From Sphingopyxis sp. FD7 (GTDB taxonomy: Bacteria > Pseudomonadota > Alphaproteobacteria > Sphingomonadales > Sphingomonadaceae), in contig NZ_AP017898.1 in assembly GCF_003609835.1 (NCBI RefSeq), positions 2,046,001 to 2,110,000 of the forward strand: a stretch of DNA of 64,000 nucleotides, in the 5' to 3' direction. The notes beneath the pieces are model-generated. The model saw only the letters and a list, made by a program, of their open reading frames with translations. It was not told the DNA's origin and ran no database searches. The translations under genes and the position numbers were made by a program. Below are positions 33,497-43,880 of this stretch, in pieces. Numbering within the stretch: position 1 is the first letter of the stretch; the number at the start of each line of letters is the position of its first letter.

Positions 33497-34069
33497 TTAA
33501 CGCCCGAATCCCCCGGGCAGGCCGCCCAACGGCCCCGGATTGACAACCGCACCGCCAAAGGCCGGGTTGGTGCGCCATCCGCCAAGCTGGTCGGTCGCCA
33601 GATCCTTCGACCAGTCGACGCCGACGCAGGCGACGCCGACGCCCACACCGACCGAATCCATCACGTCGCCTCCAGGTGACAGGATACTGCCGAGCCGACC
33701 CTGCTCGACCTTGGTAAGCCCCTGGAAAGCGTCGGACAGTTTAACATCGCGAATGCGCGCCGCATTGGCGACCTTGATCGTGCGGATATTCTCGATCGAC
33801 GGCCCCTCGGTTGCCAGCACCTGCTGGAAATGATGCGCCGCCGCCCCCAGAATGCCGAGAAAATAGAGCCGCTGTCGGTCGGTCAGGCGGCTGTCAAGGT
33901 CTTCCAGCGCATCGCCGATCTTGTCGAGCTCCTCGCCTGTGAGTTCGATCGTCGTTGAAGGTCCGGACATGCCGCCCGAACCGTGAAGCGCTTCAATTAT
34001 CTGCTTGATCTGTGCCTCGATCGCATCGAGGCGGGCGGCCACCGAAGTGGATGATTTTGACTCTGCCAC
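33497..34069 (-). CDS. Putative RiPP precursor protein
   Basis: 190-aa protein, first gene of the cassette, unrecognised as a family. The N-terminal 110 residues are charged and helical (AARLDAIEAQIKQIIEAL, DRQRLYFLGILGAAAHHFQQ), like a long leader. The last 60 residues change abruptly in composition: SPGGDVMDSVGVGVGVACVG, then DWSKDLATDQLGGWRTNPAF and a Gly/Pro-rich tail ending GGLPGGFGR. There is a single Cys. The start is GTG at 34069 with AGGAGA six bases upstream. No signal peptide or membrane span is seen. Position and composition suggest it is the substrate of the following maturases. It could instead be a scaffold protein, in which case the real substrate is elsewhere. Confidence 0.65.
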   Translation of the reverse strand: MAESKSSTSVAARLDAIEAQIKQIIEALHGSGGMSGPSTTIELTGEELDKIGDALEDLDSRLTDRQRLYFLGILGAAAHHFQQVLATEGPSIENIRTIKVANAARIRDVKLSDAFQGLTKVEQGRLGSILSPGGDVMDSVGVGVGVACVGVDWSKDLATDQLGGWRTNPAFGGAVVNPGPLGGLPGGFGR

Positions 34070-34210
34070 GTGTCGTCTCCTGCAAGCAACGGACGCGACC
34101 CAGGCATTTTCTGTTTTGCTAACAGTCGGTAATAAAGATTTCGGTCGAGTTGCCGGACGTGGTTAATTGATGATTGCCCCTGCTTGCCGCTTCACCGCAC
34201 CGCCGCCGGG

Positions 34211-34891
34211 TCACGTCCCGGCGTTGAATTCGGCGACGAGGTCGAAACGGTCGCCGCGGAACAATTGCCGGACGTGAGTGACGACGCGGCCAGCACGCCA
34301 GGTGGTGCGATCGAGCTCGAGGCAGGCGGCGCGCATCGTCACGCCGAGTTGCGCCGCCTCGCTCCGCGTCGGCGTCACCGCCCGGATCACATGGCGCGCC
34401 TCGGTCCACGGAATATGGCCAAGCAGCCAGGTGCCGGGCGCTTCCGCCCGAAAGTCGGCATTCGCCGCATCGGGCACCTCGTCGAGCGCGATGAAGCGCG
34501 TTTCCAGCGCGAAAGCTTCGCCCGCTGCGAAATGTATCCCCTCGACGCGCAGCGCAGGCGGCGGGCACTGCGCCACCCCGTCCGATTCGATGCGCATCGC
34601 GTTCAACGACCAGCGATAGGCTTCACCCCGCGCGGCGATCAGTTCGGCTAGGTCGGGCACCGCCATCACCGCCGAATGGACCGGCGGGTGCGCGACGAAG
34701 GTGCCCGCCTTGCGGCGGCGCTCGACCAGCCCGGCCGCGGCGAGTTCGCCCAGCGCCTTGCTCACCGTCGCGCGCGCACAGCCATGGCGCGCGGCAAGTT
34801 CTTGTTCGGTCGGTACGCGGTCGCCGGGGCGCCATTCGCCCGAGCGGATCGCCGCGGCGATCTCGTCGCGAATGCGCCGCGCGGGGTTCAT
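34211..34891 (-). CDS. hutC: Histidine utilisation repressor HutC (GntR family)
   Basis: 226-aa GntR/HutC regulator. The N-terminal winged helix shows the family pattern WRPGDRVPTEQELAARHGCA then RATVSKALGELAAAGLVERR and a KAGTFVA wing. The C-terminal UTRA domain binds the ligand, urocanate in known HutC proteins. The ATG overlaps the hutF TGA. It probably binds the palindrome at 36251-36268 between hutF and hutI. The 141 bp from here to the precursor gene of the neighbouring cassette hold its promoter region and no visible gene. Confidence 0.93.
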   Translation of the reverse strand: MNPARRIRDEIAAAIRSGEWRPGDRVPTEQELAARHGCARATVSKALGELAAAGLVERRRKAGTFVAHPPVHSAVMAVPDLAELIAARGEAYRWSLNAMRIESDGVAQCPPPALRVEGIHFAAGEAFALETRFIALDEVPDAANADFRAEAPGTWLLGHIPWTEARHVIRAVTPTRSEAAQLGVTMRAACLELDRTTWRAGRVVTHVRQLFRGDRFDLVAEFNAGT

Positions 34892-36240
34892 GCGAGCAGC
34901 CGGTCGAGGCAGGCGCGATAGGCGGCGGCGATAGCGTCCGCCGCGATATGGCGCCCCTTTTCGACGCGCTTTTCGCCCGCGCGCCACACGCAATCGATCG
35001 CCCCGCCGCGCGCCGCGAAGATCCAGCGGTCGAGCAGGGTCGCCTCGTCGGTCCCGGCGAAGGAAGGATGATCGAGGTCGAGCGATACGATGTCGGCGGC
35101 CTGGCCGACGGCGAGCCCCGCGGGCACGCCGAGCGCCTGCGCGCCGCCGTGGACGGCACGGCCGAACAGATTGGCGCCGACGAAGGGCGCGGCTTCATCC
35201 GCCAACAGCGCCCGCGCGCGATGCGCCAACCGCTGTGAGTATTCGAGCGCGCGCAGTTCGCCCGCCGCATCGATCAATATGTTGCTGTCGGTGCCGACCC
35301 CGAAGCGCCCGCCTGCCGCGAGATAATCGACCGCCGAGAAGATGCCGTCGCCAAGATTGGCCTCGGTGATCGGGCACAGCCCCGCCACCGCACCGCTGGC
35401 GGCAAGGCGCAGCGCTTCGCTCTCGTCGAGATGGGTCGAATGAATCAGGCACCAGCGCTCATCGACTCCCGCGTTGTCCAGCAACCATTCGACCGGTCGC
35501 GCACCGCTCCAGGCGATGCAATCGGCAACCTCCTTCACCTGCTCGGCGGCATGGATATGCACCGGCCCGGTCGGTGAGATTTGCAGCAGCGCCGCCAATT
35601 CGCCCGGCGTCACCGCGCGCAGCGAATGCGGGGCAACGCCGATATTGGCGTCGCCGACGAGCTTTGCCCGCGACGCGTCGAGCAGTGAGGCAAAGCCGTC
35701 GATGTCATTGAGGAAACGCCGTTGGCCGTGGCTCGGCGCCGCCGCGCCGAAATTGCCATGCGCGTAAAAGACGGGCAGCAGCGTCAGGCCGATGCCCGTT
35801 ACCGCGCTCGCCTCGACGATCGCGCCCGCCATCTCGGCCCGGTCGGCATAGGGTGCCCCCGCCGGATCGTGGTGGAGATAGTGGAACTCGCCGACGCGCG
35901 TGAAGCCGCCTTCGAGCATCTCGGCATAGGCCTGCGCGGTGATCGCCGCGACATCCTCGGGCGTCAGCCGGTCGAGGAAGCGGTACATGATCTCGCGCCA
36001 GCTCCAGAAATTATCGTCCGGGCGGCTGCGCCGTTCCGAAAGCCCCGCCATGCCGCGCTGGAAACCGTGGCTGTGGACGTTGCACAGGCCGGGCAGCGCG
36101 GCGCGGTGGCGCTCTTCGCCCGCCACCGCCGCAACCCCGGTTTCGATCGCTTCGATCCGCGTGCCCGCGATGCGGAGCCGCACGTCCTTTTCCAACCGAT
36201 CGCCGATCCACGCGCGCTCGAACCAAAGCGAAGCCATCAT
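34888..36240 (-). CDS. hutF: Formimidoylglutamate deiminase HutF
   Basis: 450-aa amidohydrolase that converts N-formimidoyl-L-glutamate to N-formyl-L-glutamate and ammonia, the five-step histidine route. Metal ligands are visible in [15 protein letters not shown] (HxH), His in PVHIHAAEQ, His in [10 protein letters not shown], and Asp in [12 protein letters not shown]. The first two codons are both ATG; the first is taken, though the second is equally possible. It is divergent from hutI. The presence of HutF together with HutG defines the route that frees formate and glutamate. Confidence 0.95.
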   Translation of the reverse strand: MMASLWFERAWIGDRLEKDVRLRIAGTRIEAIETGVAAVAGEERHRAALPGLCNVHSHGFQRGMAGLSERRSRPDDNFWSWREIMYRFLDRLTPEDVAAITAQAYAEMLEGGFTRVGEFHYLHHDPAGAPYADRAEMAGAIVEASAVTGIGLTLLPVFYAHGNFGAAAPSHGQRRFLNDIDGFASLLDASRAKLVGDANIGVAPHSLRAVTPGELAALLQISPTGPVHIHAAEQVKEVADCIAWSGARPVEWLLDNAGVDERWCLIHSTHLDESEALRLAASGAVAGLCPITEANLGDGIFSAVDYLAAGGRFGVGTDSNILIDAAGELRALEYSQRLAHRARALLADEAAPFVGANLFGRAVHGGAQALGVPAGLAVGQAADIVSLDLDHPSFAGTDEATLLDRWIFAARGGAIDCVWRAGEKRVEKGRHIAADAIAAAYRACLDRLLA

Positions 36241-36250
36241 CCGTCCTCAT

Positions 36251-36268
36251 ATTATGTCTAGACATAAT
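36251..36268. promoter_or_regulatory. 18-bp perfect palindrome, candidate HutC operator
   Basis: ATTATGTCTAGACATAAT is a perfect palindrome of 18 bp, ten bases upstream of the hutF ATG and 25 bases upstream of the preferred hutI ATG. GntR/HutC proteins bind GTNTANAC-type palindromes; the GTCTAGAC core fits. One operator between the divergent arms would control both. Confidence 0.85.
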
Positions 36269-36293
36269 GACGCATCGGCGCGAGACTGTCCAG

Positions 36294-37478
36294 ATGGAGC
36301 AACGCTGGACGAACGCCCGACTCGCGACGATGGCCGGAGACGACCTCGGCCTGATCGACGACGGCGTGGTCGCGGCGAAGGACGGGCGGATCGTTTATGC
36401 GGGGCCTGCCGCAGACGCGCCGACGACCGACGCGAAGGTCCATGACTGCGAAGGCCGCCTGATCACGCCGGGACTGATCGATTGCCACACCCACCTGGTC
36501 CACGGCGGCAACCGCGCCAACGAATGGGCGATGCGGCTCAAAGGGGCGACTTACGAGGAAATCGCGCGCGCCGGCGGCGGGATCGTCTCGACGATGCACG
36601 CAACGCGCGAAGCCAGCGAGGCCGAACTGGTCGCGAGCGCCCTTCCCCGCCTCGACGCGCTGATCGCCGAGGGCGTCACGACGATCGAGATCAAGTCGGG
36701 TTATGGACTTCGGGTCGATGATGAACTGAAGATGTTGCGCGCCGCGCGGGCGCTCGGGGAGCATCGCGCGATCCGCGTCGAGCCGACCTTCCTCGGCGCC
36801 CACACGCTGCCCCCCGAATATCGAGGCGACGGCGACGCCTATATCGACCTCGTCGTGGGCGAGATGATCCCGGCCGCTGCATCACTTGCCACCGCGGTCG
36901 ATGCCTTTTGCGAGGGCATCGGCTTTTCGCCGGAACAGTGCGAGCGCGTCTTTGTCGCCGCGCGGGCCTATGGGCTCAAGGTCAAGCTTCACGCCGAACA
37001 ATTGTCGGCGCTGAGCGGCAGCGCGCTCGCGGCGCGGCATGGCGCATTGTCCGCCGACCATCTCGAATATGCGACCGAAGAGGATGTGCGCGCGATGGCC
37101 GAAGCGGGCACCGTCGCGGTGCTGCTCCCCGGCGCCTTTTATTTCACGCGCGAGACGAAGCTGCCGCCGGTGGACGCGATGCGCCGCCTCGGCGTGCGGA
37201 TCGCGCTCGCAACCGACAACAACCCCGGCACCTCGCCGACGACGTCGCTGCTGCTGATGCTCAACATGGGCGCGACGCTGTTCGGGCTGACGGTGGTCGA
37301 AGCGCTGCGCGGGGTGACGGTCAACGCCGCGGCCGCGCTCGGCTTGTCGGAGGAGATGGGGACGCTCGAAGCCGGCAAGGCCTGCGATCTTGCGATCTGG
37401 AACGTGAACGACCCCTCCGAGCTTGTCTACCGCGTCGGCTTCAATCCGCTTCACCAACGCATCAAGGATGGACAATGA
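36294..37478 (+). CDS. hutI: Imidazolonepropionase HutI
   Basis: 394-aa amidohydrolase that opens 4-imidazolone-5-propanoate to formimidoylglutamate. Metal site residues are in [17 protein letters not shown], the Lys/His region in [20 protein letters not shown] and [15 protein letters not shown] 36294 is chosen because the protein then starts [12 protein letters not shown] as relatives do; the ATG at 36267 lies inside the operator palindrome. The stop overlaps the hutH start (ATGA). Confidence 0.95.
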   Translation: MEQRWTNARLATMAGDDLGLIDDGVVAAKDGRIVYAGPAADAPTTDAKVHDCEGRLITPGLIDCHTHLVHGGNRANEWAMRLKGATYEEIARAGGGIVSTMHATREASEAELVASALPRLDALIAEGVTTIEIKSGYGLRVDDELKMLRAARALGEHRAIRVEPTFLGAHTLPPEYRGDGDAYIDLVVGEMIPAAASLATAVDAFCEGIGFSPEQCERVFVAARAYGLKVKLHAEQLSALSGSALAARHGALSADHLEYATEEDVRAMAEAGTVAVLLPGAFYFTRETKLPPVDAMRRLGVRIALATDNNPGTSPTTSLLLMLNMGATLFGLTVVEALRGVTVNAAAALGLSEEMGTLEAGKACDLAIWNVNDPSELVYRVGFNPLHQRIKDGQ

Positions 37479-38995
37479 TCATCAACCCTGGCGCCATGAC
37501 ACTCGCGGACTGGCGTGCGATTTACGAAGGCGCCAGCGCAAAGCTGAGCGCGGATGCGTGGGATGCCATCGACGCCAGCGCCGCGGCCGTGGCGCGCATC
37601 GTCGCCAAGGGCGCGCCCGTCTATGGCATCAACACGGGCTTTGGAAAGCTCGCGAGCGTACGCATCGCCGACGACGAACTCTCGACGCTCCAGCGCAACA
37701 TCGTGCTCAGCCATGCCGCGGGCACCGGCGCGCCATCGCCAGCGAAGATTGTTCGCCTGATGATGGCGCTGAAGCTCGCGAGCTTCGGTATCGGTGCGTC
37801 GGGTGTGAAACGCGAGACGGTCGCAATGCTCGAAGCGATGCTGGCGAAAGGCCTGACGCCCGTCGTCCCGTCGCAGGGGTCGGTCGGCGCGAGCGGCGAC
37901 CTGGCGCCGCTGTCGCATATGGCCGCGGCGATGATCGGCGTCGGCGCAATCGAGGTTGGCGGGCAAACCCTGCCCGCCGCCGAAGCGCTTGCGCAGGCGA
38001 ATCTCACACCGATCGAGCTTGGCCCAAAGGAAGGGCTGGCGCTGCTCAACGGCACCCAATTTTCGACCGCCAATGCGCTGGCGGGCCTGTTTCGCGCTGA
38101 AACGCTGTTCCGGTCGGCTCTGATTACGGGCGCGCTGTCGACCGAGGCGGCCAAGGGTTCCGACGCGCCGTTCGACGCGCGCATTCACGCGCTGCGCGGC
38201 CACGCGGGGCAGCGCGAGGTCGGCGAGGCGCTCCGTCGCCTGATGGCGGGATCGGCGATCCGCGCGTCGCACGCGGTCGACGATCCGCGCGTGCAGGATC
38301 CCTATTGCCTGCGCTGCCAGCCGCAGGTGATGGGCGCCGTGCTCGACCTGCTCCGGCAGGCGGCGGCGACGCTGGCGATCGAAGCCAATGGCGTCTCGGA
38401 CAATCCGCTGATCTTCGCGGACACCGACGAGGCGCTGTCGGGCGGCAATTTCCATGCCGAACCCGTCGCCTTCGCCGCCGACATGATCGCCATGGCGCTG
38501 TGCGAAATCGGCTCGATTGCCGAGCGCCGCATCGCAATGCTCGTCGACCCCGCGCTGTCGGGCCTCCCCGCTTTCCTGACGCCGCGCCCCGGCCTCAACT
38601 CGGGCTTTATGATCCCGCAGGTCACCGCCGCCGCGCTGGTCAGCGAGAACAAGCAGCGCGCTTACCCCGCGAGCGTCGATTCGATCCCGACCAGCGCCAA
38701 TCAGGAGGATCATGTGTCGATGGCCGCCCACGGCGCGCGCCGCCTGCTCGACATGGCCGACAATGCGAGCGCGGTGATCGGCATCGAATTGCTCGCGGCC
38801 TGTCAGGGGATCGACTTCCACGCCCCGCTCAAATCGAGCGATGTGCTGGAGTCCGCGCGCCAGCATCTTCGCGCCGCTGTCCCGACGCTCGAGGACGACC
38901 GCCATTTCCATCCCGATATGGAAGCGGCGATGGCGCTGATCCGCGACGGCAGCCTGGTCGCTGCGGTTCCCGCCAATCTGCCGGGAGTCGCCTGA
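37475..38995 (+). CDS. hutH: Histidine ammonia-lyase HutH
   Basis: 506-aa lyase converting histidine to urocanate and ammonia. The self-forming MIO cofactor motif Ala-Ser-Gly is in [14 protein letters not shown]. Other family segments are [13 protein letters not shown] with the catalytic Tyr, [26 protein letters not shown] and the FHAEPVAF loop. Length is typical. The start and stop both overlap neighbours by a few bases in the hutIHGU operon. Confidence 0.98.
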   Translation: MIINPGAMTLADWRAIYEGASAKLSADAWDAIDASAAAVARIVAKGAPVYGINTGFGKLASVRIADDELSTLQRNIVLSHAAGTGAPSPAKIVRLMMALKLASFGIGASGVKRETVAMLEAMLAKGLTPVVPSQGSVGASGDLAPLSHMAAAMIGVGAIEVGGQTLPAAEALAQANLTPIELGPKEGLALLNGTQFSTANALAGLFRAETLFRSALITGALSTEAAKGSDAPFDARIHALRGHAGQREVGEALRRLMAGSAIRASHAVDDPRVQDPYCLRCQPQVMGAVLDLLRQAAATLAIEANGVSDNPLIFADTDEALSGGNFHAEPVAFAADMIAMALCEIGSIAERRIAMLVDPALSGLPAFLTPRPGLNSGFMIPQVTAAALVSENKQRAYPASVDSIPTSANQEDHVSMAAHGARRLLDMADNASAVIGIELLAACQGIDFHAPLKSSDVLESARQHLRAAVPTLEDDRHFHPDMEAAMALIRDGSLVAAVPANLPGVA

Positions 38996-39798
38996 TGGAC
39001 TGGCTGCGCGTCCATCGCGGCGACGCGCCGCTCGTCATCGCCTTCCCGCACGGCGGGACCGACTTGGCGGGGCTCGACGAACAATTCGTCTCGCCATGGC
39101 ACACTCAGATCGACACCGACTGGTGGATTGCGGAGCTTTACGCCTTTGCCGCCGATATGGGCGCGACGCTGGTTGCGACCGACGTTTCGCGCAGCGTGAT
39201 CGACATGAACCGCGACCCGTCGGGCGCGTCGCTCTATCCAGGTCAGGCGACGACCGAACTCTGCCCGACAACGACCTTCGATGGCGAACCCCTCTATCGC
39301 TTCGACCAGCCCGACGAAACATCCATCACCCAGCGGCTTAATCTTTATCACCGCCCCTATCATGAGGCGCTGACCGCCGAGCTCGACCGGCTGAAAGCCG
39401 CGCACGGTTGCGTCGTCCTCTACGATGCCCACTCGATCCGCAGCCATGTCCCGCGCCTGTTCAACGGCGAATTGCCGCAATTCAACATCGGCACCAACGG
39501 GGGCGCGACATGCGCACCCGAACTCGAAACCATCGTCGCGAACATCTGCGCGGCGAGCGGCCACAGCCATGTCGTCAACGGGCGTTTCAAGGGCGGCTGG
39601 ACGACGCGCCACTATGGCTGCCCCGACGATGGCATCCATGCGATCCAGATGGAGCTGGCGCAGCGCGGCTACATGGCCGAGCCCGCCGCGATCACTCACG
39701 CCAACTGGCCCTCCCCCCTCGACCCCAATCCCGCGATCCGGCCCGTTCTGGAGCAAGTGATCGCCGCGACCCTCGATTTTGCGAAAGGACGTACATGA
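38995..39798 (+). CDS. hutG: N-formylglutamate deformylase HutG
   Basis: 267-aa zinc amidohydrolase of the FGase family that releases formate and glutamate from N-formylglutamate, the last step of the pathway. Motifs include [13 protein letters not shown] near the N-terminus, [25 protein letters not shown] (metal site His) and FNIGTNGG. The ATG shares one base with the hutH stop. It matches the HutF/HutG five-step route. Confidence 0.95.
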   Translation: MDWLRVHRGDAPLVIAFPHGGTDLAGLDEQFVSPWHTQIDTDWWIAELYAFAADMGATLVATDVSRSVIDMNRDPSGASLYPGQATTELCPTTTFDGEPLYRFDQPDETSITQRLNLYHRPYHEALTAELDRLKAAHGCVVLYDAHSIRSHVPRLFNGELPQFNIGTNGGATCAPELETIVANICAASGHSHVVNGRFKGGWTTRHYGCPDDGIHAIQMELAQRGYMAEPAAITHANWPSPLDPNPAIRPVLEQVIAATLDFAKGRT

Positions 39799-41456
39799 CC
39801 CGTCTCGACAACAGCCGCGTGATCCGCCCGGCAACCGGCGCCGAAATCACCGCCAAAAGCTGGCTCACCGAAGCACCGATGCGGATGCTGATGAACAATC
39901 TGCACCCCGACGTGGCCGAGGCGCCGCACGAGCTGGTCGTCTATGGCGGGATCGGCCGCGCCGCGCGCGATTGGGAAAGCTATGACCGCATCGTCGAGAC
40001 GCTGAAGCGATTGAACGACGACGAAACGCTGCTGATCCAGTCGGGCAAGCCCGTCGGCGTCTTCCGGACGCACGAGAATGCGCCGCGCGTGCTGCTCGCA
40101 AATTCGAACCTCGTCCCCGAATGGGCGAATTGGGAGCATTTCCACGAGCTCGATCGCAAAGGGCTGATGATGTACGGCCAGATGACCGCAGGCAGCTGGA
40201 TATATATCGGCAGCCAGGGCATCGTGCAGGGCACGTACGAAACCTTCGTCGAAATGGGCCGCCAACATTATGGCGGCGACCTTTCGGGCCGCTGGCTGCT
40301 CACCGCCGGGCTTGGCGGCATGGGCGGCGCGCAGCCGCTCGCGGCTGTGATGGCGGGCGCAAGCTGCCTCGCGATCGAATGCCAGCCGAGCCGCATCGAG
40401 ATGCGCCTGCGCACGGGCTATCTCGACAAGCAGGCATCGAGCATCGACGAAGCGCTGGCGATGATCAAGGCAGGCCATGCCCAGGGGCAGCCCGTGTCGG
40501 TCGGCCTGCTGGGCAACGCCGCCGAAATCCTGCCCGAGATGGTCCGCCGCGGCATCCGCCCCGACCTGCTCACGGACCAGACCTCGGCGCACGATCCCGT
40601 GAACGGCTACCTCCCCGCGGGCTGGAGCCTCGAACAATGGTTCGCGAAGCGCGAGAGCGATCCCGCCGCCGTCGCAAAGGCCGCGAAGGCATCGATGGCG
40701 GTGCATGTCCGCGCGATGCTCGACATGCAGGCGGCGGGCGTGCCGACGACCGACTATGGCAACAACATCCGCCAGATGGCAAAGGATGAGGGGGTCGAAA
40801 ATGCCTTCGACTTTCCCGGCTTCGTCCCCGCCTATGTTCGCCCGCTCTTCTGCCGCGGCATCGGCCCCTTCCGCTGGGCGGCGCTGTCGGGCGATCCCGA
40901 GGACATTTACAAGACCGACGCCAAGGTGAAGGAACTGCTTCCCGACAACAAGCACCTCCACAACTGGCTCGACATGGCGCGCGAGCGCATCCGGTTCCAG
41001 GGCCTGCCTGCGCGCATCTGCTGGGTCGGGCTTGGCGATCGCCACCGCCTCGGGCTCGCGTTCAACGAGATGGTGGCATCGGGCGAACTCAAAGCGCCCG
41101 TCGTCATCGGCCGCGACCATCTCGATTCGGGCTCGGTCGCCTCGCCGAACCGCGAGACCGAAGCGATGCGCGACGGATCGGATGCGGTCAGCGACTGGCC
41201 GCTGCTCAACGCGCTGCTCAACACGGCGTCAGGCGCAACCTGGGTGTCGCTCCACCATGGCGGCGGCGTCGGCATGGGTTATTCGCAGCACGCCGGGATG
41301 GTGATCGTCGCCGACGGCACGCCCGAAGCGGCAAAGCGGCTCGAGCGAGTGCTATGGAACGATCCGGCGTCGGGCGTGATGCGCCACGCCGACGCGGGTT
41401 ATGACATCGCCATCGCCTGCGCCCGCGAGAACGGCCTCGATCTTCCGAGCATTTAG
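39795..41456 (+). CDS. hutU: Urocanate hydratase HutU
   Basis: 553-aa NAD-dependent urocanase that turns urocanate into imidazolonepropanoate. Family features are [51 protein letters not shown], the NAD site [16 protein letters not shown], and [19 protein letters not shown] near the C-terminus with the active Cys region [12 protein letters not shown]. The start overlaps the hutG stop (ATGA). It is the last gene of the operon. Confidence 0.98.
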   Translation: MTRLDNSRVIRPATGAEITAKSWLTEAPMRMLMNNLHPDVAEAPHELVVYGGIGRAARDWESYDRIVETLKRLNDDETLLIQSGKPVGVFRTHENAPRVLLANSNLVPEWANWEHFHELDRKGLMMYGQMTAGSWIYIGSQGIVQGTYETFVEMGRQHYGGDLSGRWLLTAGLGGMGGAQPLAAVMAGASCLAIECQPSRIEMRLRTGYLDKQASSIDEALAMIKAGHAQGQPVSVGLLGNAAEILPEMVRRGIRPDLLTDQTSAHDPVNGYLPAGWSLEQWFAKRESDPAAVAKAAKASMAVHVRAMLDMQAAGVPTTDYGNNIRQMAKDEGVENAFDFPGFVPAYVRPLFCRGIGPFRWAALSGDPEDIYKTDAKVKELLPDNKHLHNWLDMARERIRFQGLPARICWVGLGDRHRLGLAFNEMVASGELKAPVVIGRDHLDSGSVASPNRETEAMRDGSDAVSDWPLLNALLNTASGATWVSLHHGGGVGMGYSQHAGMVIVADGTPEAAKRLERVLWNDPASGVMRHADAGYDIAIACARENGLDLPSI

Positions 41457-41464
41457 ATGACTCG

Positions 41465-41593
41465 TCGCCCCCGCGAAGGCGGGGGCCGCAATCGGCCTGT
41501 TCCTAAGTCGCTGCGTAACCCGACAGCGGCCCCCGCCTTCGCGGGGGCGATGGATCTCTTCATCCGTCATCCCGGCGAAGACCGGGATGACGA
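41465..41593. repeat. Intergenic palindromic repeats (REP-like) after hutU
   Basis: A perfect 25-bp inverted pair (41465-41489 with 41526-41550) has the core CCCCCGCGAAGGCGGGGG. A smaller hairpin, CGTCATCCCGG-N6-CCGGGATGACG, spans 41565-41592. The same CCCGCGAAGGCGGG core recurs at 46459-46543 and 54904-55015. The 236-bp gap between hutU and the acyl-CoA dehydrogenase gene holds only these. Confidence 0.85.
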
Positions 41594-41693
41594 TCAAACG
41601 AGGGGGAACAGTGTGTGACGCCCCGATAGGGCTTGGCGCCCAAAGCTTCGCATCCTAAGGCTGTCCCCAACGATCAGGGAGAGCCGAACACCG

Positions 41694-42857
41694 ATGTCCG
41701 AAGTCCAGCCGCCAAGCCATCCCGAAATCCGCGAGGCGGTGCGCCGCCTGTGCGCCGATTTTCCGGGCGACTATTGGCAAAGGCTCGACCGCGACCGCAT
41801 CTATCCGACCGAGTTCGTCCGCACGCTCACCCAAGCGGGCTTCCTGTCGGTGCTCATCCCGGAACAATATGGCGGGTCTGGCCTCGGCCTTGGCGCGGCG
41901 ACCGCCGTGCTCGAGGAAATCCACCGATCGGGCTGCAACGGCGGTGCGTGCCACGCGCAAATGTATACGATGGGCACGCTGCTCAAGCACGGGTCGGAGG
42001 CGCAGAAGCAGAGCTGGCTGCCCGCGATCGCGCGCGGCGAGCTGCGCTTGCAGGCCTTTGGCGTCACCGAACCGACCGCCGGCACCGACACGACGCGCAT
42101 CCGCACCTTTGCCAAGAAAATCGGCGACAAATATATCGTCAACGGCCAGAAAATCTGGATCAGCCGCGCCGAGCATTCGGACCTGATGATCCTGCTCTGC
42201 CGCACCACGCCGCGCGAGCAATGCACCAAAGCCTCCGACGGAATGAGCGTGCTGCTCGTCGACATGCGCGACGCGGTGGGCAAGGGTCTGACCATCCGTC
42301 CCGTCCGCACGATGCTCAACCATGCGACGACCGAGCTGTTTTTCGACGACCTCGAAGTCCCCGCCGCCAATCTGATCGGCGAGGAGGGCAAGGGGTTTCG
42401 CTATATCCTCTCGGGCATGAACGCCGAGCGCATCCTGATCGCGTCCGAATGTATCGGCGACGGCCGTTTCTTCGTCGACCGCGCGGCCGCCTATGCCAGG
42501 GACCGCTCGGTCTTTGGCCGCGCCATCGGCGAGAATCAGGGCGTCCAGTTCCCCATCGCGCGCGCTTATGTCCAGATCGCCGCGGCTGCCGAAATGGTCG
42601 ACAAGGCCGCGCGGCTGTTCGACGCCGGAACGGATTGCGGCACCGAAGCGAACATGGCGAAGATGCTGGCGTCCGAAGCCAGCTGGTACGCGGCCGACAT
42701 GTGCGTCCAGACGCACGGCGGCTTCGGCTTTGCCGAGGAATATGATATCGAGCGCAAGTTCCGCGAGACGCGGCTCTATCAGGTTGCGCCGATCAGCACG
42801 AACCTGATCCTGAGTCATGTCGCGACGCACGCGCTGGGCCTGCCCAAGAGTTTCTGA
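41694..42857 (+). CDS. Acyl-CoA dehydrogenase
   Basis: 387-aa flavoprotein of the acyl-CoA dehydrogenase family. The N-terminal helical domain leads into QAFGVTEPTAGTDTTRIRTF (FAD-binding VTEP motif), then GQKIWISRAEHSD. The C-terminal domain has QTHGGFGFAEEYDIERKFRE and RLYQVAPIS. It oxidises a CoA thioester at the alpha-beta bond, with substrate unknown. It shares one base with the following MaoC-like gene, so both probably belong to one short degradation pathway. It follows the hut operon but is separated by palindromic repeats. Confidence 0.92.
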   Translation: MSEVQPPSHPEIREAVRRLCADFPGDYWQRLDRDRIYPTEFVRTLTQAGFLSVLIPEQYGGSGLGLGAATAVLEEIHRSGCNGGACHAQMYTMGTLLKHGSEAQKQSWLPAIARGELRLQAFGVTEPTAGTDTTRIRTFAKKIGDKYIVNGQKIWISRAEHSDLMILLCRTTPREQCTKASDGMSVLLVDMRDAVGKGLTIRPVRTMLNHATTELFFDDLEVPAANLIGEEGKGFRYILSGMNAERILIASECIGDGRFFVDRAAAYARDRSVFGRAIGENQGVQFPIARAYVQIAAAAEMVDKAARLFDAGTDCGTEANMAKMLASEASWYAADMCVQTHGGFGFAEEYDIERKFRETRLYQVAPISTNLILSHVATHALGLPKSF

Positions 42858-43687
42858 TGGACGATTATTCCGCCTGGGTCGGTCGCAGCGAGACGCGCGA
42901 GGATGTCGCGACCGCCGCGCCGCTTGCGGGCCTTGCGGCGCTTCTCGACCACGATATGCCGCCATGGGCGCCGGGTATGGTTCCGCCGCTCGGCCACTGG
43001 CTCTATTTCCTGCCGACCGCGCGCCAGTCGGCGATCGGCGAGGACGGCCACCCGCGCCGCGACGAACACGGCCTGCTGCCACCCGTGCCGCTCCCGCGCC
43101 GCATGTGGGCAGGCAGCCGCATCGACTTCCTGGCGCCGGTTCCGATCGGCGCTGCGCTGACGCGCGTGACGACAATCGACGCGATCAGCCCCAAGCGCGG
43201 CAGGGGCGGCGACCTCTTGTTCGTGACGCTGCGTCACGAGATTTTCGCGAATGGCATCTCAGCGATTCGCGAAGAACAGGATATCGTGTTTCGCGAGGCC
43301 GCGGGATCTGCTCCCGCCGCAGCACCGCCCGCGCCCGTCAGCCCCGAACCCGCCGATGCCGTCCGCAGCATCATGGCCGACCCGGTGCTGCTCTTCCGCT
43401 ACTCGGCGCTGACATTCAACGCGCACCGCATCCATTATGACCGCGACTATGCCCGCGATGTCGAAGGTTACGCCGGGCTCGTCGTCCACGGCCCGCTGAT
43501 CGCGACGCTGCTGATGGACCATGGCCTGCGCGCCGGACTGATCCCCCGCAGCTTTGCCTTTCGCGCCGAGGCACCGCTCATCGACGGGGCGCCCTTCGAC
43601 CTCTGCCTTGCGCGCGACGAACAGGATACCCGGCTATGGTCGCGCGACGCGACCGGACGCCGAACGATGCGTGCGACGCTGACCTGA
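42857..43687 (+). CDS. MaoC/FAS1-like dehydratase (mesaconyl-C4-CoA hydratase-like)
   Basis: 276-aa double hotdog-fold protein. The C-terminal half carries the hydratase signature LLFRYSALTFNAHRIHYDRD and GYAGLVVHGPLIATLL, with Asp and His typical of the R-hydratase site in the HTD2/mesaconyl-CoA hydratase group. The N-terminal half (about residues 1-150) is the FAS1-like dehydratase domain. It would add water to an unsaturated CoA thioester made by the adjacent dehydrogenase. The start overlaps the dehydrogenase stop by one base. The exact substrate cannot be told. Confidence 0.85.
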   Translation: MDDYSAWVGRSETREDVATAAPLAGLAALLDHDMPPWAPGMVPPLGHWLYFLPTARQSAIGEDGHPRRDEHGLLPPVPLPRRMWAGSRIDFLAPVPIGAALTRVTTIDAISPKRGRGGDLLFVTLRHEIFANGISAIREEQDIVFREAAGSAPAAAPPAPVSPEPADAVRSIMADPVLLFRYSALTFNAHRIHYDRDYARDVEGYAGLVVHGPLIATLLMDHGLRAGLIPRSFAFRAEAPLIDGAPFDLCLARDEQDTRLWSRDATGRRTMRATLT

Positions 43688-43754
43688 AGCGAATGCCGAA
43701 GACCCGAGGCCGATAATCCGGTTCATCTCCAGCGTCGTCGAACCGCGGATGCGA

Positions 43755-43831
43755 TGGTGCGCCCGACAGGATTCGAACCTGTGGCCCCCAGATTAGGAAT
43801 CTGATGCTCTATCCTGCTGAGCTACGGGCGC
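43755..43831 (-). tRNA. tRNA-Arg (CCT)
   Basis: On the minus strand the acceptor stem GCGCCCG/CGGGCGC, D arm TAGCTCAGCAGGATAGAGCA, anticodon arm CAGAT-TCCTAAT-type loop with anticodon CCT, variable loop and T arm ACAGG-TTCGAAT-CCTGT can be folded. An encoded CCA is at 43755-43757. Confidence 0.95.
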
Positions 43832-43880
43832 GCCGGGGTCCGTGTAGCGGGGCCGCGCGTTCAGCGTCAATCAACTTGGA

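Noticed and set aside
36267-36293. hutI start at 36267
   Set aside because: That ATG lies within the operator palindrome and adds nine residues not seen in HutI proteins; 36294 gives a normal N-terminus.
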